Of a stretch of DNA of 11,554 nucleotides, positions 7,598-11,554 are shown piece after piece. The stretch is from assembly GCA_017308345.1 (NCBI GenBank), contig JAFKFE010000507.1:1-11554 (forward strand), written 5' to 3'. This DNA comes from Alphaproteobacteria bacterium (GTDB lineage Bacteria > Pseudomonadota > Alphaproteobacteria > Rhizobiales > Rhizobiaceae). Position 1 is the stretch's first letter, and the number at the start of each line of letters is the position of its first letter. The notes under the pieces are model-generated. The model searched no databases, was not told where the DNA came from, and was given only the letters and a program-made list of their open reading frames with translations. Made by a program: the position numbers and the translations under genes.

Positions 7598-8464
7598 ATG
7601 GGCGTGGGCGGAGCGACGATGGACGAACGGGTGCCTCGCGATTTCGAAACACTGCGCGCGACGATCCTGGACAGGCGCGCGAGCCTGCCCAAGCGCATCG
7701 CGCAGATCGCCGCCTATGCGCTCGACAATCCCGACGACATCGCCTTCGGCACGGCGGCGAGCATCGCCGCCTCGGCCGGGGTGCAACCCTCGACGCTGAT
7801 CCGGTTTGCCCAACAGCTCGGCTTCGACGGCTTCACCAGCCTGCAGCAGGTTTTCCGCGAGCGCCTGCGCGAGCGCAATTCCTCCTATGACGAGCGGCTG
7901 GCGGCGCTGCGCGCCAAGGCCGAGGAGGGCGGCGGGCATCGGGCGATCTTCGACGGCTTCGTCGCCGCCGCCAGCACCTCGCTGGGCGACATTTCGCGCT
8001 CGCTCAACGACGCGCATCTCGAAGAGGCAGTGGCGCTTCTGGCGAAGGCCGAGACCATCTATGTGCTGGCCAAGCGCCGCTCCTATCCGGTCGCATCCTA
8101 CATCGCCTATGCGCTGGGCAAGCTCAAGATCCGCAACCAGCTGGTGGAATCGGCCGCGGGCTTGAACGCCGAGATGATCGGCTTCGCCACGCCGCGCGAC
8201 GCCGTCATCGCCATCAGCTTCTCGCCTTACGCGCCCGCGACCATCGACGAGACGCGCTCGATCGCGGAGCAGGGCGCGCCGATCGTGGCCCTCACCGACT
8301 CGTCCTTCTCGCCGCTGGCCCAATTCGCCAAGGTCTGGTTCGAGGTCGCCGAGGCCGATTTCGGTGGCTTCCGTTCGATTTCGGCGACGATGGCTTTAGC
8401 CATGGCGCTGACCGTCGCCGTCGGCGAGAAGCGCCGCGAAGCCGGACGCCGGCGCAAGGGCTGA
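7598..8464 (+). CDS. iolR: RpiR-family transcriptional regulator of inositol catabolism
   Basis: This 288-aa protein has an N-terminal HTH_6 domain (about 14-90, helix-turn-helix around TAASIAASAGVQPSTLIRFAQQLGFDGF at 52-79) and a C-terminal SIS sugar-phosphate-binding domain (about 148-275, including IYVLAKRRSYPVASYIAYAL and ISFSPYAPATID). That is the layout of RpiR regulators. Its position before iolC matches S. meliloti IolR, a repressor released by the late intermediate 2-keto-5-deoxy-gluconate 6-phosphate. AGGAGAGGG (7579-7587) supports the ATG at 7598. An ATG at 7619 with GGAG nearby would remove seven residues and cannot be excluded. The 154-base gap to iolC holds candidate binding sites for this protein. 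Confidence 0.86.
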   Translation: MGVGGATMDERVPRDFETLRATILDRRASLPKRIAQIAAYALDNPDDIAFGTAASIAASAGVQPSTLIRFAQQLGFDGFTSLQQVFRERLRERNSSYDERLAALRAKAEEGGGHRAIFDGFVAAASTSLGDISRSLNDAHLEEAVALLAKAETIYVLAKRRSYPVASYIAYALGKLKIRNQLVESAAGLNAEMIGFATPRDAVIAISFSPYAPATIDETRSIAEQGAPIVALTDSSFSPLAQFAKVWFEVAEADFGGFRSISATMALAMALTVAVGEKRREAGRRRKG

Positions 8465-8492
8465 GCCTTGCCGGCGAGCGCTTTTCAGCGCG

Positions 8493-8506
8493 GGAACGCT
8501 CATTCC
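8493..8506. promoter_or_regulatory. IolR operator, site A (GGAA-N6-TTCC)
   Basis: GGAA-CGCTCA-TTCC exactly matches the GGAA-N6-TTCC palindrome reported as the S. meliloti IolR binding site. By simple count an 8-base match is expected about 0.2 times in a window this size, yet it falls in the 154-base gap between iolR and iolC. It lies just upstream of the TTGACT at 8510. Confidence 0.75.
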
Positions 8507-8509
8507 ATA

Positions 8510-8538
8510 TTGACTACAGATTGGAATTAATATTTCAT
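8510..8538 (+). promoter_or_regulatory. Candidate promoter of the iolC operon
   Basis: TTGACT (8510-8515) resembles a -35 box. With a 17-base spacer the -10 would be TTTCAT (8533-8538, four of six matches to TATAAT). Site B covers the spacer and -10, and site A sits directly upstream, which suits repression by IolR. The -10 is weak, so the exact start point is uncertain. Confidence 0.4.
8523..8536. promoter_or_regulatory. IolR operator, site B (GGAA-N6-TTTC, near-copy of site A)
   Basis: GGAA-TTAATA-TTTC differs from the operator consensus at one of eight defined bases. It lies exactly 30 bp downstream of site A. Both sites are followed by CATATTGAC (8506-8514 and 8536-8544), so the repeated unit is GGAA-N6-TTYCATATTGAC. 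The spacing of about three helical turns would place two repressor dimers on one face of the DNA. Confidence 0.65.
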
Positions 8539-8618
8539 ATTGACGGCATCATGCCGCCGCTTGCGCGTGCTGCCCAAAACGACACTGCTCTGCACAACAA
8601 GGCCGATGGGAGGTTCGA

Positions 8619-10553
8619 ATGGGCGAAGCCGTGGAAGGGAAATATCCGCCGCTCGACGTCATCACCATCGGCCGCGCCTCGGTCGATCTCTACGGCCAGC
8701 AGATCGGCTCGCGGCTGGAGGACATCGCCTCCTTCGCCAAGTCGGTCGGCGGCTGCCCGGCCAATATTTCCGTCGGCACCGCGCGGCTCGGCCTGCGCTC
8801 GGCGCTGCTGACGCGCGTCGGCGACGAGCAGATGGGTCGCTTCATCCGCGAGCAGCTCCGGCGCGAGGGCGTGTCGGTCGACGGCCTGAAGACCGACAAG
8901 GAGCGGCTGACGGCGCTGGTCCTGCTCTCGGTCGAGAGCGAAGGCGTCTCGCCGATGATCTTCTACCGCTCCGACTGCGCCGACATGGCGCTGGCGCAAG
9001 AGGATATCGACGAGGCCTTCATCGCCTCGGCGCGCTCGGTCGTCGTCACCGGCACGCATTTTTCCCGACCCAATTCCGATGCCGCGCAGCGCAAGGCAAT
9101 CCGCCTGATGAAGGCCAAGGGCGGCAAGGTGGTGTTCGACATCGACTATCGCCCGAACCTCTGGGGCCTTGCCGGCCATGCCGAGGGTTTCGAGCGCTAC
9201 GTCAAATCCGACCGCGTCTCGGCGCAGCTTAAGACCGTGCTGCCGGATTGCGATCTCATCGTCGGCACCGAGGAGGAGATCATGATCGCCTCCGGCGCCG
9301 ACGATTGCCTCAGCGCGCTGAGGACGATCCGCGCGCTGTCGTCGGCCACCATCGTCTTGAAGCGCGGCGCCAAGGGCTGCATCGTCTATGACGGGCCGAT
9401 CAGCGACGACCTCGAGGACGGCATCGTCGGCAAGGGTTTCCCGATCGAGATCTACAATGTGCTCGGCGCCGGCGACGCCTTCATGTCGGGTTTCCTGCGC
9501 GGCTGGCTCGGCGGCGAAAGCTTCGCCACCGCCGCAACCTGGGCCAATGCCTGCGGCGCCTTTGCGGTGTCGCGCCTGCTCTGCGCGCCGGAATATCCGA
9601 CCTTCGAGGAGCTGCAATTCTTCCTGAAGCACGGCAGCAAGCATCTGGCGCTGCGCAAGGACGAGGCGATCAACCATATCCATTGGGCGACGACGCGGCG
9701 GCGCGACATTCCCTCGCTGATGGCCTTGGCCTGCGACCATCGCGTCCAATTGGAGGACGTCGCGGCAAGGGTCGGCGCCGATGTGGCGCGCATCCCCGAC
9801 TTCAAGGTGCTGACCGTCAAGGCCGCGGCCAAGGTCGCCGCCGGCCGCGACGGCTACGGCATGCTGATCGACGAGAAATATGGCCGCGACGCCATGTTTG
9901 AATTCGCCCGCCATCCCTTCGCCTGGCTCGGCCGCCCGGTCGAGCTGCCGGGGTCGCGGCCGCTGCGTTTCGAGTTCTCGCAGGACATCGGCTCGCAGTT
10001 GGTGGAATGGCCGGTAGACCATTGCATCAAGTGCCTGTGCTTCTACCACCCGGACGACCCGGAAGCGCTCAAGGTCGAGCAGCAGCAGAAGCTGCGCGCG
10101 CTGTTCGAGGCCGCCCGCAAGGTCGGCCGGGAACTGCTGGTCGAGATCATCGCCGGCAAGCACGGCAAGCTCGACGACACCACCATTCCGCGCGCGCTGG
10201 AGGAACTTTACGCGCTCGGCATCAAGCCCGACTGGTGGAAGCTGGAGCCGCAGGCTTCGGCTGGCGCCTGGGCGAAGATCGAACAGGTGATCGTCAGGAA
10301 CGATCCCTGGTGCCGCGGCGTCGTGCTGCTGGGGCTGGAGGCGCCGCAGGACGAACTGGTCGCGGCCTTTGCCGCCACCGCCAATGCGCCGATCGTCAAG
10401 GGATTCGCCGTCGGCCGCACCATCTTCATCAACGCCGCCGAACAATGGCTGGCCGGCAAAATGTCGGATGACGAGGCTGTCGCCGACATGGCAGCGCGCT
10501 TCGAGCAGCTGACCGAGGCGTGGCTCGCCGCGCGCGGCCGCAAGGCAGCGTAA
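8619..10553 (+). CDS. iolC: Bifunctional 5-dehydro-2-deoxygluconokinase / DUF2090 aldolase-like protein
   Basis: This 644-aa protein fuses a PfkB sugar kinase (about 11-340) to a DUF2090 domain (about 345-640). The kinase half has GGCPANIS (44-51), DIDYRPNLW (174-182) and VLGAGDAFMSGF (281-292, with Asp286 the expected catalytic base). It should phosphorylate 2-deoxy-5-keto-D-gluconate. The second half, with LACDHR (370-375), DEKYG (418-422) and SQDIGSQLVEWP (454-465), is annotated in relatives as 5-dehydro-2-deoxyphosphogluconate aldolase, giving dihydroxyacetone phosphate and malonate semialdehyde. That would make a separate IolJ unnecessary. Stand-alone IolC kinases are about half this length. 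GGGAGG (8608-8613) precedes the ATG. iolD follows after 46 bases, so the two are probably co-transcribed. Confidence 0.88.
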   Translation: MGEAVEGKYPPLDVITIGRASVDLYGQQIGSRLEDIASFAKSVGGCPANISVGTARLGLRSALLTRVGDEQMGRFIREQLRREGVSVDGLKTDKERLTALVLLSVESEGVSPMIFYRSDCADMALAQEDIDEAFIASARSVVVTGTHFSRPNSDAAQRKAIRLMKAKGGKVVFDIDYRPNLWGLAGHAEGFERYVKSDRVSAQLKTVLPDCDLIVGTEEEIMIASGADDCLSALRTIRALSSATIVLKRGAKGCIVYDGPISDDLEDGIVGKGFPIEIYNVLGAGDAFMSGFLRGWLGGESFATAATWANACGAFAVSRLLCAPEYPTFEELQFFLKHGSKHLALRKDEAINHIHWATTRRRDIPSLMALACDHRVQLEDVAARVGADVARIPDFKVLTVKAAAKVAAGRDGYGMLIDEKYGRDAMFEFARHPFAWLGRPVELPGSRPLRFEFSQDIGSQLVEWPVDHCIKCLCFYHPDDPEALKVEQQQKLRALFEAARKVGRELLVEIIAGKHGKLDDTTIPRALEELYALGIKPDWWKLEPQASAGAWAKIEQVIVRNDPWCRGVVLLGLEAPQDELVAAFAATANAPIVKGFAVGRTIFINAAEQWLAGKMSDDEAVADMAARFEQLTEAWLAARGRKAA

Positions 10554-10599
10554 AAAGACGGAAGCATAACAAGGCGCAGGAAAGCCGGAGGAAACGACA

Positions 10600-11554
10600 A
10601 TGACCAAGACCGTTCGCCTGACCATGGCGCAGGCGCTGACCCGCTTCCTCGGCCGGCAGATGACCGAGATCGACGGCAGGAAAGTGCCGATCTTCGGCGG
10701 CGTCTGGGCGATCTTCGGCCATGGAAATGTCGCCGGCATCGGCGAGGCGCTCTATCAGGTGCGCGACGAGCTGCCGACCTTCCGGGCCCATAACGAGCAG
10801 GCGATGGCGCATGCGGCGATCGCCTATGGCAAAGCCAATTTCCGCCGCCGCTTCATGGCCGCGACCACCTCGATCGGCCCCGGCGCTTTGAACATGGTGA
10901 CGGCGGCCGCGCTCGCGCATGTGAACCGGTTGCCCGTCCTGTTTCTGCCCGGCGATGTCTTCGCCAACCGCTTGCCGGACCCGGTGCTGCAGCAGGCCGA
11001 GGATTTCTCCGACGGAACGGCAAGCGTCAACGACTGCTTCCGCCCCGTGTCGCGCTATTTCGACCGCATCACGCGGCCGGAGCAGATCATCCCGGCGCTG
11101 AACCGCGCCATGCAGGTGCTGACCGATCCGGCCGAATGCGGACCTGTCACGCTTTCGCTCTGCCAGGACGTGCAGGCCGAAGCCTATGATTATCCAGAAA
11201 GCCTGTTTGCCGAGCGCGTCTGGACGCCGCGCCGGCTGCGCCCCGACCGCAATGAACTGGCGGCCGCCATCGCGGCGCTAAAGGGAGCGAAAAAGCCGCT
11301 GGTTATCGCCGGCGGCGGGGTGCTCTATTCGCAAGCCTCCGGCGAGCTCGCCAAGCTTGTGCAGGGCGCCGGCGTCCCGGTCTGCGAGACGCAAGGCGGT
11401 AAGTCTTCACTGCCCGACGATCATCCGCTCAACATGGCGGCGGTCGGCGTCACCGGCACCTCCGCCGCCAACCGGCTTGCCGAGGAAGCCGATGTCGTGC
11501 TCGCCGTGGGCACCAGGCTGCAGGATTTCACCACCGGCTCCTGGGCGCTGTTCA
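10600..11554 (+). CDS. iolD: 3D-(3,5/4)-trihydroxycyclohexane-1,2-dione hydrolase, N-terminal part (truncated by window end)
   Basis: The frame is open from the ATG at 10600 to the window end, giving 318 complete codons; the family is about 600 aa long, so roughly half is missing. IolD is a thiamine-diphosphate enzyme that opens the cyclohexane ring to 5-deoxy-glucuronate. The start MTKTVRLTMAQALTRFLG, then FGGVWAIFGHGNVAGIGEAL (33-52) and FRAHNEQAMAHAA (61-73) are typical. Glu66 is the expected activating glutamate that contacts the thiamine ring. The central domain begins near KPLVIAGGGVLYS (about 229-241), followed by ETQGGKSSLP and AVGTRLQDF. GGAGGAAA (10587-10594) is a good ribosome site. 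Further iol genes probably follow to the right, but they are not visible. Confidence 0.9.
   Translation, partial: MTKTVRLTMAQALTRFLGRQMTEIDGRKVPIFGGVWAIFGHGNVAGIGEALYQVRDELPTFRAHNEQAMAHAAIAYGKANFRRRFMAATTSIGPGALNMVTAAALAHVNRLPVLFLPGDVFANRLPDPVLQQAEDFSDGTASVNDCFRPVSRYFDRITRPEQIIPALNRAMQVLTDPAECGPVTLSLCQDVQAEAYDYPESLFAERVWTPRRLRPDRNELAAAIAALKGAKKPLVIAGGGVLYSQASGELAKLVQGAGVPVCETQGGKSSLPDDHPLNMAAVGVTGTSAANRLAEEADVVLAVGTRLQDFTTGSWALF

Noticed and set aside
8535..10739. 734-codon open frame on the - strand across iolC
   Set aside because: It mirrors the GC-rich codons of iolC, has Arg/Ala/Asp/Gly-rich unstructured composition, and overlaps a gene with clear PfkB and DUF2090 motifs.

Overview
The window looks like part of the chromosome of a high-GC alphaproteobacterium of the order Hyphomicrobiales, most likely Mesorhizobium or a close relative. 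The basis is the strong GC codon bias, rhizobial-type protein sequences, an intergenic palindromic repeat of the kind seen in rhizobia (1-44), and an IolR/IolC/IolD arrangement like the inositol locus of Sinorhizobium meliloti. The genus is an inference from memory of such sequences; no search was run.

The locus is for inositol uptake and catabolism. Bases 1-384 carry no convincing gene. A presumed operon on the + strand follows (385-6329): an IolE-type inosose dehydratase, a ChbG/HpnK (YdjC-like) deacetylase overlapping it, a three-part CUT2-type sugar ABC transporter (binding protein, permease, single-domain FrcA-like ATPase), and an IolG-type inositol 2-dehydrogenase. A second Gfo/Idh/MocA dehydrogenase (IolY-like) lies on the - strand (6350-7459), convergent with iolG. 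It is divergent from an RpiR-family repressor (IolR, 7598-8464). Then come iolC, a fused 5-dehydro-2-deoxygluconokinase plus DUF2090 aldolase-like domain (8619-10553), and the first 318 codons of iolD, which is cut by the window end.

Inferred flow: the ABC transporter imports an inositol or related cyclitol; IolG and perhaps IolY oxidise it to an inosose; IolE dehydrates the inosose; IolD opens the ring; IolB (not seen) isomerises the product; the IolC kinase domain phosphorylates 2-deoxy-5-keto-gluconate; and the DUF2090 domain probably cleaves the phosphorylated product. IolR probably senses that late phosphorylated intermediate, as reported for S. meliloti.

The strongest non-coding signal is upstream of iolC: an exact GGAA-N6-TTCC site (the published S. 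meliloti IolR operator) and a near-copy exactly 30 bp downstream, both followed by CATATTGAC. Other structures worth a look are a perfect 26-bp palindrome over the deacetylase stop codon, an 11-bp-stem hairpin directly after the binding-protein gene, and a 10-bp-stem GC hairpin abutting the ribosome-binding region of iolE. No wholly new system is evident. The interest lies in how this iol locus is arranged and regulated, and in the deacetylase inside it.
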